A DNA stretch of 64,000 nt from Mesorhizobium loti. Lineage in GTDB: Bacteria > Pseudomonadota > Alphaproteobacteria > Rhizobiales > Rhizobiaceae. The notes under the pieces were generated by a model. It saw only the letters and a list, made by a program, of their open reading frames with translations, was not told the origin of the DNA and made no database searches. This document shows, piece after piece, positions 37,700-45,570 of the stretch. Every line of letters starts with the position of its first letter. Position 1 is the stretch's first letter. Location of the stretch: assembly GCF_013170705.1 (NCBI RefSeq), contig NZ_CP033334.1, positions 6,611,501-6,675,500 of the forward strand, given 5' to 3'. The position numbers and the translations under genes were made by a program.

Positions 37700-38124
37700 A
37701 CCAGGCTGCGCGGCATTGCATCTTGGCCATCCGGCAACTTGTAACCCTCTTGGCCAGACCGCTGTCTGGCCGCCAAAGAGCCGACGAGCGAAATCGTCGG
37801 AGACGCGGCGTTTTCCAGCTTCGAGTTGCGAGCCGGAATGAAGCTCTTGCTCCAAAGCGGTTCGGGGTCAGTCATCTCATCGAGGATATCCGCAGCGCGG
37901 CACGCGAAAGGCCGCTTGGCCGCCGACGCGCTCGCCGGTCTCCTCGAGCGCCGGCGAGAGGACAGGGACAAGCACATGCTGGTCGAATCGTATCTCCAGG
38001 TCGATCGGTGGCCATTGGCCGGTGCCGGGCGATTGTGATGGTGACGCAAGCCACGCCGGTCGATATTGCATTCCAAAGGCAATGCCCGTTTCGGATAGAA
38101 TTTGAACTGACGCTGGCCTGACAT
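37700..38124 (-). pseudogene. nifH 5' end fused to a decayed nifQ
   Basis: From an ATG at 38124 the frame reads MSGQRQFKFYPKRA, a copy of the nifH start [14 protein letters not shown]. In neighbouring frames nifQ pieces follow: GQWPPIDLEIRFDQHVLV (intact nifQ: SQWPPTDLAAAFDRHALA), GLSRAALR and MTDPEP. Several frameshifts break it. This is a deletion product that joins the nifH leader to nifQ and then to the P450 gene. Confidence 0.75.
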
Positions 38125-38207
38125 GTTGTCTTCCTTCTTTGCATTGAGCGCGATTTCACTCACGAATGGACGCCAGTCGGTATCTCCTGCCGTCTCAACA
38201 ACACAGC

Positions 38208-38224
38208 TTCAAAAGTCGTGCCAA
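38208..38224 (-). promoter_or_regulatory. sigma-54 promoter (nifH-type copy) of the P450 operon
   Basis: TTGGCACGACTTTTGAA on the minus strand is nearly identical to the nifH promoter, including the GA at -12. Confidence 0.85.
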
Positions 38225-38314
38225 CGGCGCGGAAAGAGCCTTGCAGGAGATTTTCTGCGTATCATTCAACAGCTTGAACGAATGCGCAGCCGCAAGCCTG
38301 GCGGAGCACAGCCG

Positions 38315-38330
38315 TGTCGCGGACCTGACA
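38315..38330 (-). promoter_or_regulatory. NifA site of the P450 operon
   Basis: TGT-CGCGGACCTG-ACA is an exact NifA site, about 90 bases upstream of the -24 element, with the same core as the nifH site. Confidence 0.85.
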
Positions 38331-38635
38331 TACCCGACAGCAAAGTCGCGGCAGCTTCAAATGCTCCGAGAGCACAAGGCGGTTTTCCGTCACTTGGGAC
38401 CGTGCCCGCCTCACGCAAGCGCAGTTCAGGAAGATGCACATGGCCAGTTTGCCAATGGACGTGCTGGCTTTTTTACCCATCGTCGACTTCGAAGCTGTCT
38501 GGGGGCGTCGATAGGCCGAAGCGCGTAGGCCGGAGGCCGGAGGGACCCTCGTCAGGTTAGCCCCGACCGCGCCGAATACGAGCCACCTATTTTCTGTGCG
38601 ACCCGGCGACCTTCCGGTCCGACTTCCGACATTTT
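38331..38635. other. intergenic between divergent nif promoters
   Basis: No gene is supported. A plus-strand stretch at about 38400-38514 reads smoothly (LTQAQFRKMHMASLPMDV and on) to a TAG but has no start and no recognised relative; it may be a tail of a lost gene. Confidence 0.35.
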
Positions 38636-38651
38636 TGTCCAGCTTCGGACA
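38636..38651 (+). promoter_or_regulatory. NifA site upstream of prxS-rpoN2
   Basis: TGT-CCAGCTTCGG-ACA matches the consensus exactly and lies about 165 bases upstream of the -24 element at 38816. Confidence 0.8.
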
Positions 38652-38814
38652 AAGAGGTTCGCGGATTGAAACGCATAAAGGGGATGCCCTCTGCCCAGAG
38701 CTCACGATCAGGTGATTATGGGCGCGCTCGACCTCGGCGAAGGCATGGTCCTGGCCGCTCAAGGCAAAGAGTGTCGCTGCAAAAAAATCAGTGTGAACCT
38801 CTGCCTAAATCAAA

Positions 38815-38830
38815 TGGCATGGCGCTTGCG
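38815..38830 (+). promoter_or_regulatory. sigma-54 promoter of prxS-rpoN2
   Basis: TGGCATGGCGCTTGCG has GG-N10-GC. The prxS start follows after about 275 bases, so there is a long leader. Confidence 0.8.
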
Positions 38831-39104
38831 TCGGACTCGGTAGAACCCATCACAAGGTGGCCGGGAGCAAGACCATTGCAGACATCGCGACGTCCCGTAC
38901 AAGCGCGTAGTGAAACCGTTCTCGTTGCCGCCGCAAATCGAGACCTCGTTTCTTCAAACGCCCACGCTTGCGAGCGGTTTTGCCATGGCTGATCCAAGGC
39001 CGACACAAAACGCGCGGCGCTCGGCCGAATTGCCGGCCGAGGTCGATGCCGTGTCAGTTTCAACCAAAAAAGCAGCGGACCAGTCTTCCTCCAGGAGCAC
39101 ATTG

Positions 39105-39653
39105 ATGACCGTCAAAAAAAAGGTTCCTTTCGTCACCTTTCGCACGCGTGTTCGGGATGATTCCATCTAGGGGCCAAACCCGTACCGCTGGGAAGACAAG
39201 ACATCCGACGACTGTTTCAACGGCAAGCGCATCATCCTGTTCTCGCTGCCCGGTGCGTTCACCCCGACCTGCTCGACCTTCCAGTTGCCCGATTTCGAAA
39301 TGCTCTACGACGAGTTCCAGAAGGAGGGAATTGACGCGATCTACTGCGTTTCGGTCAACGATGCCTTCGTCATGAATGCCTGGGGCAAGGCCCTGGGGCT
39401 GCAGAAAGTCCAGCTCATCCCAGACGGCTCGGGCGAGTTCACCCGCAAGATGGGCATGCTGGTTGCCAAGGACAATCTCGGCTTCGGCATGCGCTCCTGG
39501 CGCTACGCTGCCGTGATCAATAATGGCCTAGTGGAGCGGTGGTTCGAGGAGGACGGTTTCTGCGACAACTGCGAGACCGATCCCTATGGCGTATCGTCGC
39601 CGCAGAACGTCCTTGAAACGCTGAAAGCCGCTGAAGCCGTGACGGCGGCATGA
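39105..39653 (+). pseudogene. prxS: peroxiredoxin PrxS with an in-frame amber stop
   Basis: PrxS is a thiol peroxidase co-expressed with rpoN2 in nitrogen-fixing rhizobia (known in Rhizobium etli). The frame starts MTVKKKVPFVTF after AGGAG and has a TAG at codon 22 (39168-39170). It then continues without a shift through GPNPYRWEDKTS, the peroxidatic Cys in GAFTPTCSTFQLPDFE, and the second Cys in GFCDNCETDPYG, to 183 codons in all. An internal ATG at 39285 would lack the active-site Cys. The gene is therefore null unless the TAG is suppressed or is an error. Confidence 0.85.
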
Positions 39654-39727
39654 TCTAGACGAGTCAACGTCTCGAAAATCCCCTTGCACAAGGCGAAGGA
39701 TCGCTCGGTAGGAGTTTCACGCTAACC

Positions 39728-41182
39728 ATGGAGTCCTCAGCAAGCCTGCTTCAGCGTCAGAAGCAATCGTTGGTTTTGACGCCGCAAATGATGGAATCCA
39801 TTCGCCTGTTGCAACTGGCGCATCCCGAACTGCATCAGTTCGTCGAGCAAGAAATCGAGAAGAACCCCTTTCTGGAACGGGCATCAAACCGGGCGCCGAA
39901 GGACATTCCGTCGATTTCGGCCGGGAACCCGCGCATCGGGCCGACCACGGGCGGAGCATCGGATCGGGCCTCGCAGTGGAAATCAATCCGCGGCAAAAAC
40001 AATGTCCAACCGGCGGGAAACCATGCTTTCGAAGATTCCTTCACCTCCATCGAAACATTGCACGACCATGTCGCTCGTCAGATCGCTCTCAGCGCATTCG
40101 CGCCGCTGGAGCGGCGAATAGCTGGCGAACTTGCCGGTCATCTGGAAGACACCGGATACCTTCCGGTGAACCTTTCGGAACTGGCCCGCAGCCTGAATGT
40201 CCGGGAGGCTGTTGTGGAACAAGTTCTTGGAACCTTACAGCAGTTCGATCCACCGGGTATTTTTGCGCGAACTCTCAGCGAATGCCTTGAGATACAGTTG
40301 CGGCAGCTGAATAGGTTCGACCCGGCGATGGCAGCGCTGGTCGCCAATCTTGAAGCGCTAGCGCGACGCGATTTTCAAACATTGAAGCGCCATTGCGGTG
40401 TCGATGAAGACGACCTTCTCGACATGTTGCAAGAAATCCGCGCGCTCGATCCCAAGCCTGGAAATCGCTTCCAATCCGGAGGGCCTGAATCGATCATACC
40501 CGACGTCTTGGTCCTGCCCTCGCCCGCAGGTGGGTGGCAAATCGAACTCAATCCAGACACGCTGCCCAGGCTCCTGATGAACCAAAACTATTTTGCCGAG
40601 GTCTCACGCCTAAGCGCCCAAAATTCGAAAGACCAGTCATTTCTCAACGAGTGCCTCCAAAACGCGAACTGGCTAATCCGCAGCCTTGATCAGCGCGCCA
40701 AGACGATCCTCAAGGTAGCGGCTGAAATCATCCGCCAGCAGGACGCCTTTTTTGAACATGGGGTCGCCCACCTGCGGCCTCTCAATCTCAGGACTGTCGC
40801 GGAGGCGATCAACGTGCACCAGTCGACGGTAAGCCGGGTGACGTCGAACAAGTACATGCTGACCCCGCGCGGCGTGTTCGAACTGAAGTATTTTTTCACT
40901 GTCGCGATCGGCTCCTCCGAAGGCGGCGACGCGTACTCCGCTGAAGCCGTCCGCCATCAAATCAAGGCGATGGTTGCCGTGGAATCGCCCGACGAAGTGC
41001 TTTCCGACGACGACATCGCCACCCGGCTCAAGGAAACCGGGATCGACATTGCTCGCCGAACAGTTGCGAAATATCGTGAGGCGCTGAACATCCCGTCCTC
41101 CGCGCGCCGTCGCCGGGAAAAGCGCGTGCGGCTTCGATGCCAATCAAGCCAGGGCGGCGGCGCCGACGAGAGCGGCTCTTAA
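39728..41182 (+). CDS. rpoN2: RNA polymerase sigma-54 factor (second copy type)
   Basis: The 484-residue protein has the Gln-rich activator region I (LLQRQKQSLVLTPQMMESIRLLQL in parts), the core-binding region, the helix-turn-helix HVHQSTVSRVTSNKYM recognising -12, and the RpoN box ARRTVAKYRE near residue 450 that reads -24. It follows prxS and is predicted to be NifA-activated, giving positive feedback in bacteroids. It ends four bases inside the convergent nifQ. Confidence 0.95.
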   Translation: MESSASLLQRQKQSLVLTPQMMESIRLLQLAHPELHQFVEQEIEKNPFLERASNRAPKDIPSISAGNPRIGPTTGGASDRASQWKSIRGKNNVQPAGNHAFEDSFTSIETLHDHVARQIALSAFAPLERRIAGELAGHLEDTGYLPVNLSELARSLNVREAVVEQVLGTLQQFDPPGIFARTLSECLEIQLRQLNRFDPAMAALVANLEALARRDFQTLKRHCGVDEDDLLDMLQEIRALDPKPGNRFQSGGPESIIPDVLVLPSPAGGWQIELNPDTLPRLLMNQNYFAEVSRLSAQNSKDQSFLNECLQNANWLIRSLDQRAKTILKVAAEIIRQQDAFFEHGVAHLRPLNLRTVAEAINVHQSTVSRVTSNKYMLTPRGVFELKYFFTVAIGSSEGGDAYSAEAVRHQIKAMVAVESPDEVLSDDDIATRLKETGIDIARRTVAKYREALNIPSSARRRREKRVRLRCQSSQGGGADESGS

Positions 41183-41832
41183 TCCAAAGCGAACCCGTTC
41201 TTGATCCGGGCCAAGTGGCTTTCGCCTTCCTCCGGGCCAAAACAGCTTTCGAAATCGCGGCATTCCTGGCAACTGGGCGCGGTGCATAACGAAAAGCCTT
41301 CATCTTCGCAGAGCTTACGATAGAAATACTTCTTCCATTTCATGTTTTTGGTGTTGCCGGCCGCCAGCGCCGGGAAATGCCTGGCGATCAAGCGGCTGAG
41401 TTCGGCCCGATTGAAAAGGCCAAGGTCCTGCCACAGATGGTCATTGCGCAAGCTACGCCTGGCGATGATCTTGGCGAAGAGGATGCTCGCCGGATCGTCT
41501 GGCCTGGCATGCCCAATGAGCAGGCCGCGCAGAAGCCCTTCCTCCATATCCGGCTCGGGATCGGTCAGCTTTTCCAGCGCCAAGGCGGTGACGGGCACAG
41601 CCGGGAAATAGTGTGTCATGACATCTCGCAGGTCGGCACGCGAAAGGCCGGTTGCTTCGGTCGCGGTCGCCTTGCCGGCCCCGACCTCCTCGAACGCGAG
41701 GTAAACAACACAGGCAAGCGCATGCCGGTCGAACGCCGCCGCCAGGTCTGTCGGCGGCCATTGGCTGGTGCTGAAACAGACACGGTGATGGGCGACTGTG
41801 GCGCCGTTCTCCTGGTCTTGTCCCCAGCTCAT
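41179..41832 (-). CDS. nifQ: molybdenum-delivery protein NifQ
   Basis: NifQ carries a Mo-Fe-S cluster and supplies molybdenum for FeMo-cofactor on NifEN. The 217-residue protein has the C-terminal cysteine motif CTAPSCQECRDFESC, which fits C-x4-C-x2-C-x5-C. It overlaps fdxB by four bases (ATGA). A decayed copy lies at 37700-38124. Confidence 0.93.
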   Translation of the reverse strand: MSWGQDQENGATVAHHRVCFSTSQWPPTDLAAAFDRHALACVVYLAFEEVGAGKATATEATGLSRADLRDVMTHYFPAVPVTALALEKLTDPEPDMEEGLLRGLLIGHARPDDPASILFAKIIARRSLRNDHLWQDLGLFNRAELSRLIARHFPALAAGNTKNMKWKKYFYRKLCEDEGFSLCTAPSCQECRDFESCFGPEEGESHLARIKNGFALD

Positions 41833-42146
41833 GCAGCAAGCTTGTCGGCCGCAAGGTGGGTCTGGCAGTTCTTGGCGCAGACGCGGCCGCAGGCGCCGCA
41901 GCCGATGCAGTGGCCGGCATGGTCGACGATCATGACCATGCGGTTGAGCTCGCCATCGAAGTCGTCGTCCTCGCCCGCGCAGATGCCGAGGATTTCGCCT
42001 GCGTCGTCGACGCCATGAAGGTGCATGACCTCGCGCGAGCAGACCTTGAAGCAGCGCCCGCAGCCGATGCAGGTCGCGCTATTGATCGCCGTCAGATAGT
42101 GCGGCGTCCATGGCGAGCCGTCGCGGGTGACAAAAGCGCTCGTCAT
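41829..42146 (-). CDS. fdxB: nif-specific 2[4Fe-4S] ferredoxin III
   Basis: The 105-residue protein has two clusters of cysteines, CIGCGRCFKVC near residue 26 and CIGCGACGRVC near residue 82, separated by an acidic segment (GEDDDFDGE). This is the FdxB type found in nif operons between DUF683 and nifQ genes. It likely gives electrons for cofactor assembly. Its ATG overlaps the preceding stop (ATGA). Confidence 0.93.
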   Translation of the reverse strand: MTSAFVTRDGSPWTPHYLTAINSATCIGCGRCFKVCSREVMHLHGVDDAGEILGICAGEDDDFDGELNRMVMIVDHAGHCIGCGACGRVCAKNCQTHLAADKLAA

Positions 42147-42345
42147 TGTAAATTCTCCAACGCCGCGAGTTCTTCCTTTGCCGCATCCAGCTCGGCAAAA
42201 ATCTCGAAGGTTTCCCTGGCGACCGCCTTGATCTCGGTCCAGTTGACCCGCAGGTCCTTGGCAAGGTCGTGCAATTCGATCTTGGCGCTCCCGCGCGCGA
42301 CTGCAGCTTGCGGACCTTCTTCTGCAACAGCTCAAGGTCTGACAT
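42143..42345 (-). pseudogene. DUF683 nif-associated small protein, frameshifted
   Basis: The frame begins MSDLELLQKKVRKLQSRAG and then shifts within a GCGCGCGGG run near 42285. The second frame continues with IELHDLAKDLRVNWTEIKAV and EIFAELDAAKEELAALE and stops in the fdxB start overlap. The family forms helical hairpins and accompanies nifX and fdxB; its function is unknown. One lost base explains the break. Confidence 0.8.
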
Positions 42346-42359
42346 GATCCCCTTCCTCG

Positions 42360-42475
42360 CAAGCCGGTTTTCTTACCCCCGCGCCATGTCGGACGCGCTT
42401 CTATGGCCGCGACCGCATCGCCGGCGTGCCGGCCTCGGCGAGTTTCCGGAACGTCTCGAAGCCGAACCGATGATG
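42360..42475 (-). pseudogene. 3' fragment of a second DUF269 gene
   Basis: The minus strand reads [16 protein letters not shown], then after a shift GDAVAAIEARP. This matches the end of the intact gene at 2109 ([16 protein letters not shown], then [11 protein letters not shown]). It directly follows the nifH fragment and precedes the DUF683 gene. Confidence 0.75.
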
Positions 42476-42495
42476 GCGATGGTGCATAGGAGACG

Positions 42496-42697
42496 CTACA
42501 GCCAGCTTATGCAATCCCGCGCTGCGAGACGCAGGTCCGTATCCTGCACCTTCGAGTTCGGCATAAGAGCGGTGGGTCGCAGCCGACAATCACGATCAGT
42601 GCCCCATGTCGACGCGGGCCGTGCGCGCATGCTGGGAGGGCGTCGATTTGGCGACACCTCTCTGCCAGAGAACGCGGATCTGGCGCGGACCCGGCGC
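42496..42697 (-). pseudogene. 5' fragment of a second nifH
   Basis: The nifH leader (GAAGGAA-GCAAC) is followed by GCG in place of ATG. Then a decayed nifH start follows: PGPRQIRVLWQRGVAKST against [18 protein letters not shown], next IVGCDP, next NSKVQDTDLRLAA against [13 protein letters not shown]. It ends near codon 75 and is joined to the DUF269 fragment. Confidence 0.8.
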
Positions 42698-42775
42698 GTT
42701 GCTTTCCTTCGCTTCATTGATCGCATCAACCAAGATCTAAATGATCGCGCGGCGGCGGCCGCCTCAGGTTGAAGC

Positions 42776-42791
42776 CTCAAGCGCCGTGCCG
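42776..42791 (-). promoter_or_regulatory. sigma-54 promoter (nifH-type copy) of DUF683-fdxB-nifQ
   Basis: Minus-strand CGGCACGGCGCTTGAG has GG-N10-GA, the nifH-type variant. It reads through the nifH and DUF269 fragments into the DUF683 gene. Confidence 0.7.
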
Positions 42792-42882
42792 GGAACGCAG
42801 GACGCAGCTCATAAAAAATTGTCTTCATCCCATTCATTGGTTTGCTCGAGAGCGCGGCAGGAAGACAGGCCGGCACCAGGCG

Positions 42883-42898
42883 TGTCGTGGATTGGACA
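42883..42898 (-). promoter_or_regulatory. NifA site of DUF683-fdxB-nifQ
   Basis: TGT-CGTGGATTGG-ACA is exact and lies about 92 bases upstream of the -24 element. It also lies just behind the 3' end of the ABC exporter gene. Confidence 0.75.
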
Positions 42899-42979
42899 AA
42901 CCCGACGACAGGTTGCGGCCGCCTTTTCAGGAACGGCCCGACAGGATTGCTGGGGAGGCGAGCTGAATCTACGCCGTGT

Positions 42980-44908
42980 TCAACCGCGTTGCACATCGGT
43001 CCCACCCCACCCCTTTGTCAGCTCCAAGGCCTGCCGCTCGAACAGGCGGCGGTAGATGCCGTCGCGACGGATCAGCGCGGCGTGGTCGCCCTGCTCGGTG
43101 ATGCAACCACGGTCGAAGACAAGCAGCCGGTCGAGTTCGCGCACCGTCGAGAGCCGGTGCGCAATGACGAGCGTGGTGCGCCCGACCATGAGCCGCTCCA
43201 TTGCCTTCTGGATCAGTACCTCCGATTCCGAGTCGAGGCTCGATGTCGCCTCGTCCAGAATCAGGATCGGGGCATCGGCGAGAAAGGCGCGCGCTATCGC
43301 CACACGCTGGCGCTCGCCGCCTGAAAGCTTCACGCCGCGTTCGCCGACCAGCGTACCGTAGCCGTTCGGCAGGCGCGCAATGAAGTCATGCGCGCTGGCG
43401 AGCCGCGCCGCCTGCTCAATGTCGGTCCGAGAAGCACCTGGCCGCCCATAGGCTATGTTCTCGGCCAGCGAGCGGTGGAACAGAAGTGGCTCCTGCTGTA
43501 CGATCGCAATCTGCGAGCGCAGCGAGGCCTGCGTCACCCGCGAGATGTCCTGCCCATCGATCAAGATTCGTCCAGCATCCAGGTCGTAAAGCCGCTGGAT
43601 GAGCTTGACGAAGGTGGTCTTGCCGGAGCCAGAGGGGCCGACCAGACCGACCCGTGCGCCGGCCTCAATCGAAATCGACAAGTCGCTGTAAAATGGCGAC
43701 CAATGATTGCCGTAGTGGAAATGGACGCTCTCAAAATCGATGTGACCCTTCGTGATCCGGATCGGCTTGGCGCCGGCAACATCGGCCACGTCGGGCGGCT
43801 GGCTGTAGGTTTTGACCAGTTCTTCCATCTCATTTACAGAGCGCTGGATGTTGCGCACGTGTATGGAAACATCACGCAAGTAGCCATACAGGACGGTGAA
43901 AGACGCGAGCACCAAGGCGATGTCACCTGGGGTAGCCTGGCCGCGCGACCACAAAAATAAGGCATAGCCGATCAAAGCCGCTCTCATCGCAAGAAGCATG
44001 ATTCCTTGGAATGCAGCACTGGTTGTCCCGCGCACCCAGGTCCGGCGGGTGCGGTGCCGCCACTTAGAGATGACTTTCGCGAGGCGATAATCTTCCCGCA
44101 CCTCGGCGCCGAAGCCTTTGACCACGGCGTTACAGCTGATCGCGTCAGCAAGCGAGCCCCCAAGCCTCGTATCCCAGTCGTTGGCAAGGCTTGCCGCTGG
44201 CGCCACATAGCCAAGCGACAGGATAATGATCAGCGCCACATAGCCAACCGAGCCGCAGGCGATGATCAGCCCCATCATTGGCCAATACCAGCCGAGCAGG
44301 ACGCTCGACCCTACGAGCATGATGAGCGAGGGGAACAACGCAAAAAGCATCGTGTCGTTGAGGAGGCAGAGCGCCCACATGCCGCGCGTGATCTTGCGCA
44401 CCGTCGAGCCGGCGAAGGTTTTCGCATGCCAATTGGTCGAAAAGCGCTGGACGCGATGGAACGCGTCGCAGGCGATGTCCGACATCATCTTCAGAATGAA
44501 GTCATTGACGGCAATGAAGGCGACGTTGCGCAAGACGACGGCGCCGAGTGTGAGAGCAATCAACATTGAAAAGGCCGCAAGAGCCGCATCCCACACGACG
44601 GCCTCTGCTGCCGCCCCTTGGGCGACCGCGTCTACGAGCCGTCCGGAATAGAACGGCGTCAGGACGTCAAGGAGCGTTGCGACAAGCACCGCGATCATAA
44701 TGATCGCGAGCCGGACCGGCTGCCTGCTCCAGTGGCGCATGGTGAAGGCGAAAACGTCGCGAAAGGCGGCGCCGCGCAGATCGATGTGAAAACGACGCTT
44801 GGCTTTGTACGAGCGCAGCAGGACGCTCGGTCTCAAGAAAGCTGAAATGGAAGGTCTGCGTGAGGACGAAAACATGCGGAATGCGGGTAGCTGATCTGGA
44901 CCTGGCAT
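42980..44908 (-). CDS. ABC exporter, fused membrane and ATPase domains, translated from a copied nifH start
   Basis: The 642-residue half-transporter has an N-terminal six-helix membrane domain (about 60-350) and a C-terminal ATPase with Walker A GLVGPSGSGKTTF, Q-loop IVQQEPLLF, signature LSGGERQRVAIARAF, Walker B ILILDEATSSLD and H-loop IAHRLS. This is the MsbA/HlyB-type exporter group. Its first residues MPGPDQLPAFR and its start codon and Shine-Dalgarno (AAGAAAGAAAGCAAC) are a copy of nifH. The native start was probably a later Met such as the one at residue 12. The cargo is unknown. Confidence 0.88.
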   Translation of the reverse strand: MPGPDQLPAFRMFSSSRRPSISAFLRPSVLLRSYKAKRRFHIDLRGAAFRDVFAFTMRHWSRQPVRLAIIMIAVLVATLLDVLTPFYSGRLVDAVAQGAAAEAVVWDAALAAFSMLIALTLGAVVLRNVAFIAVNDFILKMMSDIACDAFHRVQRFSTNWHAKTFAGSTVRKITRGMWALCLLNDTMLFALFPSLIMLVGSSVLLGWYWPMMGLIIACGSVGYVALIIILSLGYVAPAASLANDWDTRLGGSLADAISCNAVVKGFGAEVREDYRLAKVISKWRHRTRRTWVRGTTSAAFQGIMLLAMRAALIGYALFLWSRGQATPGDIALVLASFTVLYGYLRDVSIHVRNIQRSVNEMEELVKTYSQPPDVADVAGAKPIRITKGHIDFESVHFHYGNHWSPFYSDLSISIEAGARVGLVGPSGSGKTTFVKLIQRLYDLDAGRILIDGQDISRVTQASLRSQIAIVQQEPLLFHRSLAENIAYGRPGASRTDIEQAARLASAHDFIARLPNGYGTLVGERGVKLSGGERQRVAIARAFLADAPILILDEATSSLDSESEVLIQKAMERLMVGRTTLVIAHRLSTVRELDRLLVFDRGCITEQGDHAALIRRDGIYRRLFERQALELTKGWGGTDVQRG

Positions 44909-45003
44909 GTTGCTTTCTTTCTTTCCTTCGTTCCATCGATCGCGATGTCACCCGCGAGATGAATATCGGCTGCGAGCACGCGCCGCTCTTACGAGGATAG
45001 AAC

Positions 45004-45019
45004 CGCAATAGCCGTGCCA
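45004..45019 (-). promoter_or_regulatory. sigma-54 promoter (nifH-type copy) of the ABC exporter
   Basis: Minus-strand TGGCACGGCTATTGCG has GG-N10-GC, 95 bases before the exporter ATG. Confidence 0.8.
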
Positions 45020-45106
45020 AAGGCACAGAAGACGCTCAGAAGGATTTTCTGCATATTCCTCAATGACAAACGAGATCTCAGCAGGCAACGGGGCGGAACA
45101 GTGCCG

Positions 45107-45122
45107 CGTCGCGAACCCGACA
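45107..45122 (-). promoter_or_regulatory. degenerate NifA site of the ABC exporter
   Basis: CGT-CGCGAACCCG-ACA aligns with the nifH site but has lost the first T. It sits at the same distance, about 90 bases upstream. Confidence 0.5.
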
Positions 45123-45241
45123 AACCCGACAGGACGCATCGATCGCGCGGGCACCCTGGGCGAACGACGTAGGATTGCTCCTCACGCGAAGCGGAATTCA
45201 CGCCGATTCAACGGCGTTCCGCGTTGAACAATTCAGGCCGA

Positions 45242-45257
45242 TGTCGGACATGCGACA
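45242..45257 (+). promoter_or_regulatory. NifA site of the nifS operon
   Basis: TGT-CGGACATGCG-ACA is an exact match, about 50 bases upstream of the -24 element. Confidence 0.8.
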
Positions 45258-45302
45258 TAGCAGTGTTGAAGACATCTGTTGTTTTGAAATGATTTCCTTC
45301 TT

Positions 45303-45318
45303 TGGCACGGTCCATGCG
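45303..45318 (+). promoter_or_regulatory. sigma-54 promoter of the nifS operon
   Basis: TGGCACGGTCCATGCG has GG-N10-GC and precedes the iscN remnant and nifSW. Confidence 0.8.
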
Positions 45319-45361
45319 TAGCTGTTCGAGAACGCGCCCCGGCCTGAAGGAGAAACAGTCC

Positions 45362-45535
45362 ATGATCCAGCGCACCGAAAACGCCGTGGCCTAAAGACCG
45401 CGCTTTCCCGGGCCGGCGCAAGGCTGGCGCATCAAGTCGAGGCGAGCGGCCGCGCTGGGTCCAAGAAGCGCGGGCCGAATGTGGCCGCGGCAACTCCTTT
45501 GGCTAGCCATCATCATGACAGACCGGGCGTGCGCT
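45362..45535 (+). pseudogene. decayed IscA-type (iscN) gene
   Basis: An ATG at 45362, behind GAAGGAG, starts MIQRTENAVA and meets TAA at codon 11. Another frame goes on with VEASGRAGSKK, which resembles the VEAGGCAGFKY core of IscA/IscN iron-sulfur carriers, but the Cys residues are gone. Rhizobial nifS operons often start with iscN, which fits. No function is expected. Confidence 0.6.
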
Positions 45536-45570
45536 TTTGCGTGATTGCGCTCAGGAGAAGGATCACATCC

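Noticed and set aside
37690..38124. A novel small protein starting MSGQRQF
   Set aside because: It dissolves into a nifH start plus frame-broken nifQ pieces.
39285..39653. Functional short peroxiredoxin from the internal ATG
   Set aside because: It would lack the peroxidatic cysteine and the first third of the fold.
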